Assembly (NCBI GenBank): GCA_031549925.1
Contig: JAVBPA010000030.1
Span: forward strand, 57,074-121,073
Direction of reading: 5' to 3'
From: JAVBPA01 sp031549925
Lineage (GTDB): Bacteria; Bacillota; Clostridia; Oscillospirales; CAG-272
Length of the DNA stretch: 64,000 bases
A program made the translations under genes and the position numbers. Below, in pieces: positions 1 to 9,013 of this stretch. The notes under the pieces were generated by a model, which searched no databases, was not told where the DNA came from, and was given only the letters and a program-made list of their open reading frames with translations. The stretch's first letter is position 1, and each line of letters begins with the position of its first letter.

Positions 1-765
1 ATCTAGATTTATCGGGATTTTACCACGACAGACACGAACTAAATTATCAAGTCCGTTAGCTCTGTACTGCGGATTTATCATATTTACACCGGCTGCCGCG
101 AGATCCGGCATTATTTCTATTATACATCCGTCTGTATGCATATAGACAAGCTTATTATTCGCATGTACAATATCATACATTTTTTTGTAGCAGGGAAACA
201 TATATTTACGCCAGCGTTCAGCTCCCATAGCGAGACCTTTTTGCATACCGAGATCATCGCCGAAATACATAATATCACCGGCTTTTTTGACGTTATATTC
301 AATTTGATAACAATTATACTCCAAAACTTTATCTATCAAAATTTGAAGTTCTTCCGGTTCTTCGGCAAAATCTATCATCGCTTCTTCAAAACCGCGAAGA
401 TCAAGTAAAATCAAATACATAAATCCATGCGGATTTCTTCCGTCGCGATTCGGAGGGATCACAAGGGAACGGATGTCTTCCCGTGTTTTTATGGGATGCT
501 CTGTTACGATGGCGTCCATTCCTTCTTCGATATTTTCCCAAACACAACCCCATTCATCTGTATATTTTCCTTCATGATACCTCCAGGGGGTGTATGTGTT
601 TAAATCGTATCTTTCGGCGAGATCACCAAAAAATTGCGGATACTTGCGTACAATATCACGAAGTTCATCACCGTATTTTTTCCATGCAGCAGGCAGAAGA
701 GAAACAGAAACAGGTATTTCGCTCGGATAATTATAGGTCATCGCATCGTAAAGGGAACCGGACAT
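1..765 (-). CDS. Uroporphyrinogen decarboxylase (URO-D) family protein, C-terminus beyond window
   Basis: An open frame of 255 codons runs from ATG at 765 on the minus strand to the window edge without a stop, so the C-terminal part is missing. A good ribosome binding site (GGAAGGTGAT) lies just upstream of the ATG. The visible sequence has the feel of URO-D-like proteins: DEWGCVWEN near residue 75, a FGDDLGMQ stretch near 175, and VYMHTDGCI followed by a GVNMINPQ segment towards the break. Stand-alone homologues in Clostridia are usually corrinoid or methyl-transfer-related paralogues of HemE rather than true heme enzymes; no heme genes are nearby, so I do not call it HemE. It is divergent from the methyltransferase at 818. 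Confidence 0.8.
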   Translation of the reverse strand, partial: MSGSLYDAMTYNYPSEIPVSVSLLPAAWKKYGDELRDIVRKYPQFFGDLAERYDLNTYTPWRYHEGKYTDEWGCVWENIEEGMDAIVTEHPIKTREDIRSLVIPPNRDGRNPHGFMYLILLDLRGFEEAMIDFAEEPEELQILIDKVLEYNCYQIEYNVKKAGDIMYFGDDLGMQKGLAMGAERWRKYMFPCYKKMYDIVHANNKLVYMHTDGCIIEIMPDLAAAGVNMINPQYRANGLDNLVRVCRGKIPINLD

Positions 766-817
766 TGTTATCACCTTCCAATATTATTTTGTTTTATAAA
801 TATTTTGAAATAGTTAA

Positions 818-1444
818 ATGAATTTATTATTTTCACAAGAGGAAAATCATTTGCCAAGTCATTATTTTACAGAAGATGAAACTGTAATATCATCTCCGAA
901 AAAAATCACATATTATTATATGGGTAAAAAATATATTTTTACAACAGATAACGGGGTTTTTTCTGTTGGAGAAGTTGACAATAATACTGATATTTTACTC
1001 CATAACATTCCAAAGCTGCGCGGGTCTTTATTAGATATGGGATGTGGGTATGGCTGTATCGGTATAGTTCTCGCAAAAACCTATTCACTCGATTTATATC
1101 AAGCGGATATTAATCCGAGAGCAGCTGCATTGACAGAAGAAAATTGTGCACAAAACGGCGTTGCATCAAATATATACATTTCTGATTGCTATAGTAATAT
1201 AAACGGGAATTATGATACGATAGTAATAAATCCGCCGATTCATGCCGGTAAAAACGTAATGAACAATATGTTTGAAGGCGCGCGCGAACATTTAAATGCA
1301 AACGGTAAATTATATGTAGTTATATTAAAAAAACACGGAGCAGAAAGTACAATAACCAAGCTTGCGGAAATATTCGGCGGCTGCGAAATAATATATAAAA
1401 AAAAGGGATGCTATGTTTTAAGCTGCGAAAACATTATAACATAA
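818..1444 (+). CDS. YbxB/RsmC-like class I SAM-dependent rRNA-type methyltransferase
   Basis: A 208-residue protein matching the MTS (methyltransferase small) family. The SAM-binding motif I is DMGCGYGCIG (about residues 73-82) and motif IV is NPPIHAG (about 138-144), the NPP form used by N-methyltransferases acting on guanine in rRNA. Length and the opening HYF motif match Bacillus YbxB, a homologue of RsmC (16S rRNA m2G). Its exact target here is inferred only. The ATG at 818 has no clear ribosome binding site but is the only start upstream of the conserved HYF segment. It precedes the peptidase gene by a short gap and may be cotranscribed with it. Confidence 0.85.
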   Translation: MNLLFSQEENHLPSHYFTEDETVISSPKKITYYYMGKKYIFTTDNGVFSVGEVDNNTDILLHNIPKLRGSLLDMGCGYGCIGIVLAKTYSLDLYQADINPRAAALTEENCAQNGVASNIYISDCYSNINGNYDTIVINPPIHAGKNVMNNMFEGAREHLNANGKLYVVILKKHGAESTITKLAEIFGGCEIIYKKKGCYVLSCENIIT

Positions 1445-1486
1445 AAATAAATGCAATTCAATATTATAAAACAAAAGGTGATAAAA

Positions 1487-2548
1487 ATGGATAAAGTTAA
1501 AATATTGCAAAAATTAATACCCGACGAAGCGGATGCGGTGATAATTTCTTCACAAAAAAATATATACTATATATCTTCTTTTAATTTTTCAGACGGATTT
1601 ATTTTGGTAACACGTAAAAATTCTTATTTGTTTACAGATTCCAGGTATATAGAAGCGGCTAAAAACAGATTGAGTTCATATTGGACAATTATTTATACAG
1701 GCAACCGTAAAGATATATTGGAGGAAATATATTCGGAAAACAGAATAAAAACCGTATGTTTTGAGGATAATGTAATTACATGTTCTTCTTTTAATAAAAT
1801 GAAAGAAGATTTTAGCAGCATTACTTTTATTCCGCTCGGAAATATAATTAATAATATGCGTGAATATAAAGACGCAGGTGAAATCACAAATATAATCAGA
1901 GCTCAAAAGATAGCGGAAGAAGCTTTTTCTCATATATTAAATACAATTACTTATAATATGACAGAAGTTGAAGTGGCGCTTGAACTCGAATATAATATGC
2001 GAAAAAACGGTTCGTCAGGCCTTGCCTTTGATATAATTGCAGTTTCCGGAACAGCCTCCGCTTTGCCTCACGGAGAACCCCGTCCGCAAAAACTGGAAAA
2101 AGGATTTTTAACTCTCGATTTTGGTGCGGTAGTTAACGGTTATAAATCAGATATGACAAGAACGATTTGCATAGGGAAAGCTGACAGCGAATTGAAGCAT
2201 TTATATAATACCGTATTAAGGGCACAGGAAATGGCAATCGAAGCGGCTTTTGTGGGTGTCGAATGTTCACTTCTCGATAAAATTGCCAGAGATTATATTT
2301 ACAAAGAAGGATATGAAGGAAAATTCGGACACGGTTTAGGACACGGAGTAGGTCTTGATATACATGAAGCTCCTTCAATTTCATTAAGCGGAAAAGATAA
2401 AACTTTGAAAGCAGGTCATGTTATAACAATCGAACCCGGTATATACCTGGAAGGAAAATACGGAGCCAGAATCGAAGATATGCTTGTTGCGGGTGAATGC
2501 GGAATTACCGATATCACAAATTCTCCCAAGCATTTGATAGAAATATAA
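1487..2548 (+). CDS. Xaa-Pro aminopeptidase (M24B metallopeptidase)
   Basis: Removes N-terminal residues preceding proline; cytoplasmic dinuclear metal enzyme. I place the start at ATG 1487, directly behind AAAGGTGAT, giving 353 residues; an in-frame ATG at 1451 lacks a ribosome binding site. The N-terminal creatinase-like domain (1-120) is followed by the pita-bread catalytic domain. Metal ligands are visible: D211 in LTLDFGA, D222 in SDMTRT, H286 in GHGLGHG, E316 in IEPGIY and E330 in ARIED. Gene order peptidase then efp is common in Firmicutes, and fits here, though efp has its own promoter. Confidence 0.95.
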   Translation: MDKVKILQKLIPDEADAVIISSQKNIYYISSFNFSDGFILVTRKNSYLFTDSRYIEAAKNRLSSYWTIIYTGNRKDILEEIYSENRIKTVCFEDNVITCSSFNKMKEDFSSITFIPLGNIINNMREYKDAGEITNIIRAQKIAEEAFSHILNTITYNMTEVEVALELEYNMRKNGSSGLAFDIIAVSGTASALPHGEPRPQKLEKGFLTLDFGAVVNGYKSDMTRTICIGKADSELKHLYNTVLRAQEMAIEAAFVGVECSLLDKIARDYIYKEGYEGKFGHGLGHGVGLDIHEAPSISLSGKDKTLKAGHVITIEPGIYLEGKYGARIEDMLVAGECGITDITNSPKHLIEI

Positions 2549-2609
2549 TATTTATAATTATCATTGGTATAAAATTTTCAAAAAAATAACATATTAGTTC
2601 AAAAAGATA

Positions 2610-2638
2610 TTGAAAATAATTGCAATGAGCGGTATAAT
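2610..2638 (+). promoter_or_regulatory. Sigma-A type promoter of efp
   Basis: TTGAAA (2610-2615), a 17-base spacer and a perfect TATAAT (2633-2638) lie about 90 bases before the efp start, so efp can be transcribed independently of the peptidase gene upstream. Confidence 0.7.
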
Positions 2639-2725
2639 ATAGAGGTATAAATAATTTTAACTAGTAAATTATTATATCCGGTATAAACCGGTTATATTTT
2701 ATATAATATTCGGAGGAAATAATTA

Positions 2726-3283
2726 ATGGTAACCGCCAGCGAATTCAGAAACGGTTTAACTTTTGAAATGGATGAAAATGTTTATCAGGTAATAGAATTT
2801 CAACATGTAAAACCGGGTAAAGGCGCAGCGTTCGTAAGAACAAAAATACGCAATGTAATATCAGGATCAGTAATTGAACGTACATTTAACCCAACAGATA
2901 AGTTCGAAAACGCGTATATTGAACGCAAAGAAATGCAATACTTATACAGCGACGGCGATTTGTATTATTTTATGGATATGGAATCATATGAACAAATGCC
3001 TCTAAATTCCGAAAAGCTAGATGACAATTTTAAGTTTGTAAAAGAAAATATGATGTGTAAAATTATATCATATAAGGGAAATGTATTCGGAGTTGAACCT
3101 CCTATGTTTGTTGAATTGGAAGTTACTGATACCGAACCCGGATTTAAAGGCGATACCGCTACCGGAGCTTCAAAACCCGCGACATTGGAAACAGGAGCAC
3201 AAATAAAAGTTCCTTTGTTTATTGATATCGGAGATGTCCTCCGCATTGATACAAGAACCGGTGAGTATTTAGAAAGAGCATAA
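2726..3283 (+). CDS. efp: Translation elongation factor P
   Basis: EF-P binds the ribosome between the P and E sites and relieves stalling at polyproline stretches. The protein is 185 residues, exactly the family size, with the KOW-like N domain (1-65) and two OB folds. The loop HVKPGKGAAF puts the usually modified lysine at K32. The C-terminal IGDVLRIDTRTGEYLER segment is the classic EF-P signature. A strong CGGAGGAAA ribosome binding site precedes the ATG. No modification genes (epmA, ymfI, earP types) are visible in the window. Confidence 0.98.
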   Translation: MVTASEFRNGLTFEMDENVYQVIEFQHVKPGKGAAFVRTKIRNVISGSVIERTFNPTDKFENAYIERKEMQYLYSDGDLYYFMDMESYEQMPLNSEKLDDNFKFVKENMMCKIISYKGNVFGVEPPMFVELEVTDTEPGFKGDTATGASKPATLETGAQIKVPLFIDIGDVLRIDTRTGEYLERA

Positions 3284-3375
3284 AATATTTTTTTGCCGCA
3301 AACCATTAATAACAGCGTGTAAAAATATTTTTTATCAATATATGCCGCAGGTAAAGTGGCAGAATGGAGATTGAG

Positions 3376-3798
3376 ATGAACGTAAAAGAAAAAATAGCTT
3401 TTCTTTTGGGTCTTATGGAAGGTATGAAATTCGATGAGACAACTGATAATGGTAAAATCATAAAAAGTGTTGTCGATATATTAGGGAACATAGCGGATGA
3501 AATTGCTGATGTTAAAGAAGATATTGATGTATTGAACGATTATATCGAAGAAATTGATGAAGATTTGGGTTATGTAGAAGAAGATATATACGATTTGGAA
3601 GATGATGATCTTTATGACGAAGATGACGAAGAATGCGATTGCGATTGCGAATGTGAAGCTTGTGATTGCGGTGAATGTGAAGACGACGGCGATTTTATAG
3701 AAGCAAAATGCAAAAATTGCGGAGACACAATATATTATGATGATACAATATCCGAAAATGAAATAAAATGCCCAAGCTGCGGAGAAAATATTAAATAA
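3376..3798 (+). CDS. CD1247 N-terminal-domain protein with C-terminal zinc ribbon
   Basis: A 140-residue protein commonly found beside efp in Clostridia; its function is unknown. The start at ATG 3376 is chosen because GGAG (3366-3369) sits six bases upstream; an ATG at 3364 would add four residues but has no such site. Residues 1-45 form the conserved domain (AFLLGLMEGM). A very acidic middle (runs of D and E, about 45-85) leads into a Cys-rich part (CDCDCECEACDCGEC) and a classic zinc ribbon near the C-terminus, CKNCG then CPSCG. The unusual CDC-rich stretch before the ribbon could bind extra metal, but this is inference. Confidence 0.75.
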   Translation: MNVKEKIAFLLGLMEGMKFDETTDNGKIIKSVVDILGNIADEIADVKEDIDVLNDYIEEIDEDLGYVEEDIYDLEDDDLYDEDDEECDCDCECEACDCGECEDDGDFIEAKCKNCGDTIYYDDTISENEIKCPSCGENIK

Positions 3799-3835
3799 TC
3801 ATAATAATTATATTCTAATATCTGCACATAAAATT

Positions 3836-3885
3836 GCGTTTGTCATTATGTTCCGGGAAGTTGGAAATGACAAACGCGTTTTTTA
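3836..3885 (+). terminator. Rho-independent terminator after the CD1247-like gene
   Basis: A perfect 12-base stem, GCGTTTGTCATT (3836-3847) and its complement (3866-3877), is followed by GTTTTTTATTT. It separates the efp group from the convergent gene at 3883-4896. Confidence 0.85.
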
Positions 3886-4896
3886 TTTATTAATGTTTTT
3901 TAACAGAACGGCAGCAATGTCATTTGCTTCTTTTTCTTTTTCTTCCATAACCGGATCATCGTTTTGGTGGAGTATCATACCGAACGATTTGCTAAAAGGC
4001 AGCGGAACCAAAAAATTAATTATAAAATTATCATCATTTTTTTCGGTTATACTATATAATATTTTGTGGTTTTGCAAATTTATAAGAGCTTCAAAAATTA
4101 AAATATCTGTAATATCACAATTATAATATTTTGCGATTTTTAAAATATTTTCCGCGTTTTTAATATAAAACGGAGGATTTTTTATTTTTGTTTTAAATTT
4201 AAATACAAGATCCAATTCATCAATTTCAACACTGGATGTAATTTTTTTTGATGAGGTTAATTCACACAAAATATATATTATTATAATAAGTTCCGATAAA
4301 ACATAAAGAAAATCCATTTTATAATATTCCGCTTGAGGTATATTTATAATATCCATATTAAAATCATATTTTGCCTCGCTTGCGTAAATCATAGTTTGTG
4401 CGCGGAATATTTTAAGTATTTTATTCAAATTAAATTGGTTTTGCTGTAGATTGTTTTCATCTATTTTATTTATAATTTCAATTATTTTATTACGTAATAT
4501 ATTTATTTCATCGGTTTTTAATTCAATATTAACATTACTGTTTTTTGTAATATTTAATATATCCGAAATGTTTTCTAAAATAATATTCTTAATTAAAACG
4601 GCAGGAGAACCGAATTTTGTAAATTGCAGATATATCGGGAAAATAAAATATATATTATTTTTTTCAAAATCCCGGTAAACAACAGCATTCTGATAAACAG
4701 TATCTGTTTTTATTTTAACCGTTTCCGTTTTATTTTCAGAAATTATAGTATTATATTTTATAATATTATTTTCATCTAAGAATTTTTCGATTTTCATTCC
4801 GCGGCGTATACGTTTAAAAATCTCCGCCGCTGTTTTATTTTTATAAATTATTATTCCGTCCATGTTACATATAACAAAAGGAGTATGATATTTCAT
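3883..4896 (-). CDS. Unrecognised protein with PAS-like N-terminus
   Basis: A 337-residue AT-rich gene that I do not recognise. The first 60 residues look like a PAS domain (FVICNMDGIIIYKNKTAA, then a KIEKFLDENN helix), as at the front of many sensor proteins. The middle is helical (about 125-175), where a histidine kinase would have its dimerisation helix, and the rest resembles a much degenerated kinase layout. I see no H-box, N-box or G-box, so enzymatic kinase activity is unlikely. There is no membrane segment apart from a hydrophobic stretch around 195-215 (FLYVLSELIIIIYILCEL), which is probably a buried helix. It may be a cytoplasmic sensor or scaffold; function unknown. Confidence 0.5.
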   Translation of the reverse strand: MKYHTPFVICNMDGIIIYKNKTAAEIFKRIRRGMKIEKFLDENNIIKYNTIISENKTETVKIKTDTVYQNAVVYRDFEKNNIYFIFPIYLQFTKFGSPAVLIKNIILENISDILNITKNSNVNIELKTDEINILRNKIIEIINKIDENNLQQNQFNLNKILKIFRAQTMIYASEAKYDFNMDIINIPQAEYYKMDFLYVLSELIIIIYILCELTSSKKITSSVEIDELDLVFKFKTKIKNPPFYIKNAENILKIAKYYNCDITDILIFEALINLQNHKILYSITEKNDDNFIINFLVPLPFSKSFGMILHQNDDPVMEEKEKEANDIAAVLLKNINK

Positions 4897-5127
4897 ATTA
4901 TAATTATCCTTAATAAAAAGATGCTTTAATTATAACACGAATACATCGTTTTTGTTATATTATTTTGTTAATATTTCATTCAATACATAACAAATGAAAC
5001 AATTATGACAAATTGTAACAAATATTAAAATATTTCTATAAGTCTATTGTATAATCAATATTTTTTTGGTAATATATAAATATGCAAATATTATTAATTT
5101 ATATAAAATATCGGAGGATGATATAAG

Positions 5128-6138
5128 ATGTCAGTTAGAGTTGCTATAAACGGATTCGGAAGAATAGGCCGTCTTGCATTTCGTCAGATGTGGAATGCTC
5201 CCGGTTATGAAATAGTTGCTATAAACGATTTAACAAGCCCTGAAATGCTTGCACATTTATTAAAATATGATTCAGCTCAAGGACGTTATGACGGTCATAC
5301 TGTTGAATCGACAGATAATTCTATAATAGTAGACGGAAAAGAAATAATAATTTACGCAGAAAAAGACGCTGCCGCTTTAAAATGGGGCGAATTAAAAGTT
5401 GACGTTGTACTTGAATGTACAGGATTTTATACAACAAAAGACAAAGCGAAAGCTCATATCGACGCAGGTGCTAAAAAAGTTGTTATTTCCGCTCCGGCAG
5501 GAGACGATCTCCCCACTGTAGTATTTTCGGTAAACGAAAATATATTAAAACCCGAAGATACAATTATATCCGCGGCTTCCTGTACAACAAACTGCTTGGC
5601 TCCTATGGCTAAAGCTTTAAATGACTACGCTCCTATTCAAAGCGGAATCATGTCTACAATTCATGCTTATACAGGCGATCAGATGGTTCTTGACGGCCCG
5701 CACCGCAAAGGTGACCTCCGCCGCGCGAGAGCAGCAGCAGTTAATATAGTTCCCAACTCCACAGGCGCGGCAAAAGCTATCGGTCTTGTTATTCCGGAAT
5801 TAAACGGTAAATTAATCGGATCAGCTCAGCGCGTTCCGGTTTGCACAGGCTCCACAACAATACTTGTTGCGGTTGTTCGTGGCAAGGATATTACAAAGGA
5901 CAGCATAAACGCAGCTATGAAAGCAGCTTCCTCCGAATCATTCGGTTATACAACAGATGAAATAGTTTCTTCTGACGTTATCGGTATCACATATGGTTCA
6001 TTGTTTGACGCGACACAAACAATGGTTAAAAAATTTGCCGATGATTTATATGAAGTTCAAGTAGTCGCTTGGTACGACAATGAAAACAGTTATACAAGCC
6101 AAATGGTTCGTACAATAAAATATTTTGCTGAAATATAG
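5128..6138 (+). CDS. gap: Glyceraldehyde-3-phosphate dehydrogenase, type I
   Basis: Catalyses the NAD-dependent phosphorylating oxidation of glyceraldehyde 3-phosphate in glycolysis. It has 336 residues with the Rossmann motif NGFGRIGR near the start, catalytic C152 in SAASCTTNC and the activating H179 in TIHAYTGDQ. Residue 34 region INDL fits NAD rather than NADP preference. A CGGAGG ribosome binding site precedes the ATG. It is monocistronic here: it lies between a convergent-facing PAS-like gene start and its own terminator, and no other glycolytic genes follow. A poor sigma-A candidate (TTGTAA 5013, TATAAG 5037) lies upstream. Confidence 0.98.
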   Translation: MSVRVAINGFGRIGRLAFRQMWNAPGYEIVAINDLTSPEMLAHLLKYDSAQGRYDGHTVESTDNSIIVDGKEIIIYAEKDAAALKWGELKVDVVLECTGFYTTKDKAKAHIDAGAKKVVISAPAGDDLPTVVFSVNENILKPEDTIISAASCTTNCLAPMAKALNDYAPIQSGIMSTIHAYTGDQMVLDGPHRKGDLRRARAAAVNIVPNSTGAAKAIGLVIPELNGKLIGSAQRVPVCTGSTTILVAVVRGKDITKDSINAAMKAASSESFGYTTDEIVSSDVIGITYGSLFDATQTMVKKFADDLYEVQVVAWYDNENSYTSQMVRTIKYFAEI

Positions 6139-6197
6139 TAATTTTATAAAAATATTTATATAAAACAGAGTTACAATATAATATATAATAAATATAA

Positions 6198-6233
6198 ATC
6201 CTGCAATGCTTTAAAACTTGCAGGATTTTTTTT
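6198..6233 (+). terminator. Rho-independent terminator of gap
   Basis: Stem ATCCTGCAA (6198-6206) pairs with TTGCAGGAT (6218-6226), followed by a run of T. It lies about 60 bases after the gap stop codon. Confidence 0.9.
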
Positions 6234-6294
6234 AAATTGTTATATTACAATTCTTTAATAAAAAGTATTAAAAAGGTTTTGTTTATATTTATAT

Positions 6295-7773
6295 TTATAA
6301 AATGATACAGATTAAACCTCCGCTACCTTCGTTAATAATTCTTTGCAGGGTTTCACCTATTTTAATACGCGCGTCGTCGGGCATGTGAGCCAATTTTGTA
6401 TGTAATCCTTCATTTACGAGTTCATGCAGGGTTTTTCCGAATATATTTGATTCCCATATCTTTTTGGGATCTTCTTCAAATTCGTGAAGTAAAAATTTTA
6501 CTAAATCTTCAGATTGCTGTTCTGTTCCAACCATGGGATTAATTTCGGTTTCAATTGTTGCTTTAATCATGTGGATTGAAGGAGCGGAAGCTTTTAATTT
6601 AACTCCGTATCCGCCGCTTTGACGTACTATCTCCGGTTCTTCCAAACGCAGATCTTCTATGTAAGGCGTAACAATTCCGTACCCGTGTTCATTAACTTCG
6701 TCAAGAGCCAGTGCGATTTTTTCATATTTCTTTTTTATGTCGGATAAATTACATAAAAGAGTTATTAATTCTTCATCTCCTGTTATATTAAATCCGCTAA
6801 GCTCACCAATAATTTTATAATATAAACCTTCGGTTAAAGCGATTTCAAGCAAAGCGTTTCCTGTACCCAAATCTATATTTTTGATTTTTATCGATGAAAT
6901 ATTTTCGTTTTCACCTATATTGTCAGTAAAATAATTAATATCTCCGGCTTTTGATATAGTTGATGCACCTGTCAGAATTGTATTGTTAATCGATTCTGAA
7001 AGCCAATGATCATCACCGAGCGAAACAGCCCATTTCGGAATTGAAATACCGATTTCGCGTATGGGAAATTCGAGTAAAATCATTTCAAGAATGTTTTTTA
7101 TATCTTCAGCATTTAATTCCAGACAATTCACAAGAGCGACCGGTACTTGATATTCCTCTTCCAAACTGTAGGCTAAATCTATGCTGTTTTGATTTGACGG
7201 ATCAGCGCTGTTTAAGATGACAGCAAAAGGTTTATTTAGTTCTTTTAATTCACGGATGACCTTTTTTTCCGCTTCTATATAAGCGGAACGGGGAATTTCA
7301 CCGATACTCCCGTCAGTAGTTACCACAACACCGATAGTCGAATGATCCGCGATTACTTTTCTTGTTCCGATTTCTGCCGCGCGGTCGAAAGGTATAGGAT
7401 CTTTTTCCCAAGGAGTTCTTACCATTCTAGGTTGACCGTTTTCTATATGTCCTAAAGCTTCCGGCACAATATAACCAACACAATCAATCATGCGTACTTT
7501 CAATGTGGCACTGTTTGCTACCGATATTTCAATAGCTTCGTCGGGAATAAATTTTGGTTCTGTTGTCATTACTGTTTTTCCGGCGGCACTCTGAGGCATT
7601 TCATCTTTAGCTCTTTCACGATCATAACCGTTTACTATATTCGGCATGACAAGCGTATCCATAAAACGTTTGATAAAAGTTGATTTACCGGTTCGAACCG
7701 GTCCGACTACACCGATATAAATATCACCATTAGTACGTTCCGCAATATCTCGGTATATGTTATAATTATCCAT
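6295..7773 (-). CDS. spoIVA: Stage IV sporulation protein A, spore coat basement-layer ATPase
   Basis: SpoIVA polymerises, driven by ATP hydrolysis, on the outer forespore membrane in the mother cell and anchors the spore coat. The protein is 492 residues, the normal length. The opening YRDIAERTNGDIYIGVVGPV, the Walker A motif GPVRTGKS (24-31), the NGYDRERAKDEMPQS stretch and the closing GGLICIIL (needed for membrane targeting via SpoVM in Bacillus) are all conserved. A GGAGGAGCT-type ribosome binding site precedes the ATG. This is the strongest single sign that the organism makes endospores. Confidence 0.98.
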   Translation of the reverse strand: MDNYNIYRDIAERTNGDIYIGVVGPVRTGKSTFIKRFMDTLVMPNIVNGYDRERAKDEMPQSAAGKTVMTTEPKFIPDEAIEISVANSATLKVRMIDCVGYIVPEALGHIENGQPRMVRTPWEKDPIPFDRAAEIGTRKVIADHSTIGVVVTTDGSIGEIPRSAYIEAEKKVIRELKELNKPFAVILNSADPSNQNSIDLAYSLEEEYQVPVALVNCLELNAEDIKNILEMILLEFPIREIGISIPKWAVSLGDDHWLSESINNTILTGASTISKAGDINYFTDNIGENENISSIKIKNIDLGTGNALLEIALTEGLYYKIIGELSGFNITGDEELITLLCNLSDIKKKYEKIALALDEVNEHGYGIVTPYIEDLRLEEPEIVRQSGGYGVKLKASAPSIHMIKATIETEINPMVGTEQQSEDLVKFLLHEFEEDPKKIWESNIFGKTLHELVNEGLHTKLAHMPDDARIKIGETLQRIINEGSGGLICIIL

Positions 7774-7792
7774 ATATTAGCTCCTCCGTTTA

Positions 7793-7819
7793 ATTGTATA
7801 ACCGAATATAGTTTTATAC
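7793..7819 (-). promoter_or_regulatory. Candidate mother-cell (sigma-E-like) promoter of spoIVA
   Basis: On the minus strand TATACAAT (7793-7800) resembles the sigma-E -10 element CATACAAT, with GTATAAA (7813-7819) at the -35 position. The spacer of 12 bases is shorter than usual, so this is tentative. spoIVA is under sigma-E in Bacillus. Confidence 0.35.
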
Positions 7820-7995
7820 TTTTAAATAGTATTATATTGTTTCATGATATATATATATTTTAAAAATATTATTTTTATTACCGTTTAATTTAATTTAAAT
7901 ATAAAATGGCAAAAATATTTTTGTTTTCCTTTAAATTCTATGAAGCTAGCGGAAATATAATACCAAATAAATTTTATAAAAAATGCAAAAATTAA

Positions 7996-8036
7996 ACATA
8001 ACCTCTTATTTTTTTATAAAAGAAGTTATGTTTTAA
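7996..8036. terminator. Hairpin between spoIVA and the collagen-like gene
   Basis: CATAACCTCTT (7997-8007) pairs with AAGAAGTTATG (8020-8030) with one mismatch; T-rich sequence flanks it on both strands. It could end transcription from the collagen-like gene on the minus strand. The rest of the 346-base interval 7774-8119 holds the spoIVA promoter region and a 22-base palindrome. Confidence 0.5.
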
Positions 8037-8095
8037 ATATAATATATAACTATTAAAACTATTTTAAATAATTGAACAAATTTATTAGTTTAATG

Positions 8096-8117
8096 TTAAG
8101 ATTAAGCTTAATCTTAA
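8096..8117. repeat. Perfect 22-base palindrome
   Basis: TTAAGATTAAG followed by its exact complement, sitting three bases beyond the stop codon of the collagen-like gene. It can fold into an 11-base stem in RNA but has almost no loop and no T run, so it may be an mRNA 3-prime stabiliser or a protein-binding site rather than a terminator. Confidence 0.6.
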
Positions 8118-8119
8118 GT

Positions 8120-8815
8120 TTAAGCTATACGGATAAAAATTATACGGGCAGTTGCGTTTCCTGTTCCTGGTGTGGTGATTGAAGCGTTAAAACCATTACG
8201 AAAATTTACTCTATCTCCCGCGGTTATATTTAAAACAAAGTTTCCCGTAATACTCTCGGCAGTTGTGGTACTCCCGACCGCGGATTCAGAAATTGATGAT
8301 CCGTTTAATAAAAGCTGTAAAAAATATGGAGCGGAAGTTGCGCTTGAAACGAGAATATAGTAAGATATATAATATAATCCTGAAGTATTAAATATAAAAT
8401 CGTTTTGATTCGGATGCGATATTAAAGGACTGGCTAAATAAGTATTAGGATAATTTACCAAAGCACCCGCATTGTAAGTAATGTTTCCGTTTGCGTAATA
8501 TACTCCCGGATTAGCCGGAAATCCCGGTCCTGCCGGGCCTGCGGGACCGATTGGTCCTACATCCCCTGTTAAACCTGTTTCTCCTTGAATTCCCATTTCA
8601 CCCCGGGGCCCCTGCGGTCCTATAGCGCCTTGCGGACCGGGAGGTCCTGTTGCTCCTTGAAGACCGGGAATTCCTTGAGGACCGGCAGGTCCCGTTTCAC
8701 CTTTAGGTCCGGGAGGACCAGCCATTTTACAACCGGAAAAATTATTGTAATTGATGTATGGATTTTGTGTGTTTGTTTTAATATGATTTCTCATATCATG
8801 TGAATTTTTTGACAT
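8120..8815 (-). CDS. Collagen-like (GXY repeat) exosporium/spore-surface type protein
   Basis: A 231-residue protein of BclA-like layout. Residues 1-32 form a non-repetitive leader without a signal peptide; about 22 perfect G-X-Y triplets follow (33-98, GPPGPKGETGPAG and so on); the C-terminal 130 residues look like the BclA C-terminal C1q/TNF-like beta sandwich (GVYYANGNITYNAG, NTSGLYYISYYI, GDRVNFRNG). Such proteins trimerise and coat the spore. Start at ATG 8815 behind AAAGAGAG; a longer reading would need TTG at 8845 and is not favoured. Neighbouring spoIVA and the sigma-E-like promoter upstream both support a spore role. Confidence 0.8.
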   Translation of the reverse strand: MSKNSHDMRNHIKTNTQNPYINYNNFSGCKMAGPPGPKGETGPAGPQGIPGLQGATGPPGPQGAIGPQGPRGEMGIQGETGLTGDVGPIGPAGPAGPGFPANPGVYYANGNITYNAGALVNYPNTYLASPLISHPNQNDFIFNTSGLYYISYYILVSSATSAPYFLQLLLNGSSISESAVGSTTTAESITGNFVLNITAGDRVNFRNGFNASITTPGTGNATARIIFIRIA

Positions 8816-8892
8816 GATATCTCTCTTTGTTTTTATTAATGCCAATGCATGTTTAGTAATATTATATTATTTAATAATAGTTATTGTTACAT

Positions 8893-8923
8893 ATTGTATG
8901 GTTTGATAATATCGAAATATTGT
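8893..8923 (-). promoter_or_regulatory. Candidate sigma-E/sigma-K promoter of the collagen-like gene
   Basis: On the minus strand ACAATATT (8916-8923) is followed after 15 bases by a perfect CATACAAT (8893-8900), close to the sigma-E consensus; CATACAATA also fits the sigma-K -10 CATAnnnTA. It lies about 80 bases before the start codon. Confidence 0.5.
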
Positions 8924-8951
8924 CTCGCAAACAAATTATCCTTCAATAGAG

Positions 8952-8980
8952 TTGACATTTAATTGCTAATTAATTATAAT
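8952..8980 (+). promoter_or_regulatory. Sigma-A promoter of the DUF951-yfhO unit
   Basis: Consensus TTGACA (8952-8957), 17-base spacer, consensus TATAAT (8975-8980), ending about 34 bases before the first start codon. Confidence 0.85.
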
Positions 8981-9013
8981 TAATCATTATAATTATAAAA
9001 ATAAGAGTTTAAT

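Noticed and set aside
483..821. Plus-strand open frame of 112 codons and a 90-codon frame at 136-408
   Set aside because: They lie opposite the URO-D-family gene, which is read clearly on the minus strand; their products look like no protein.
3883..4896. Histidine kinase
   Set aside because: A PAS-like front is visible, but no phosphoacceptor histidine box, N-box or glycine-rich ATP lid can be found.
8096..8117. Transcription terminator at the 22-base palindrome
   Set aside because: No loop and no T run; listed as a repeat. The hairpin at 7996-8036 is the better terminator.
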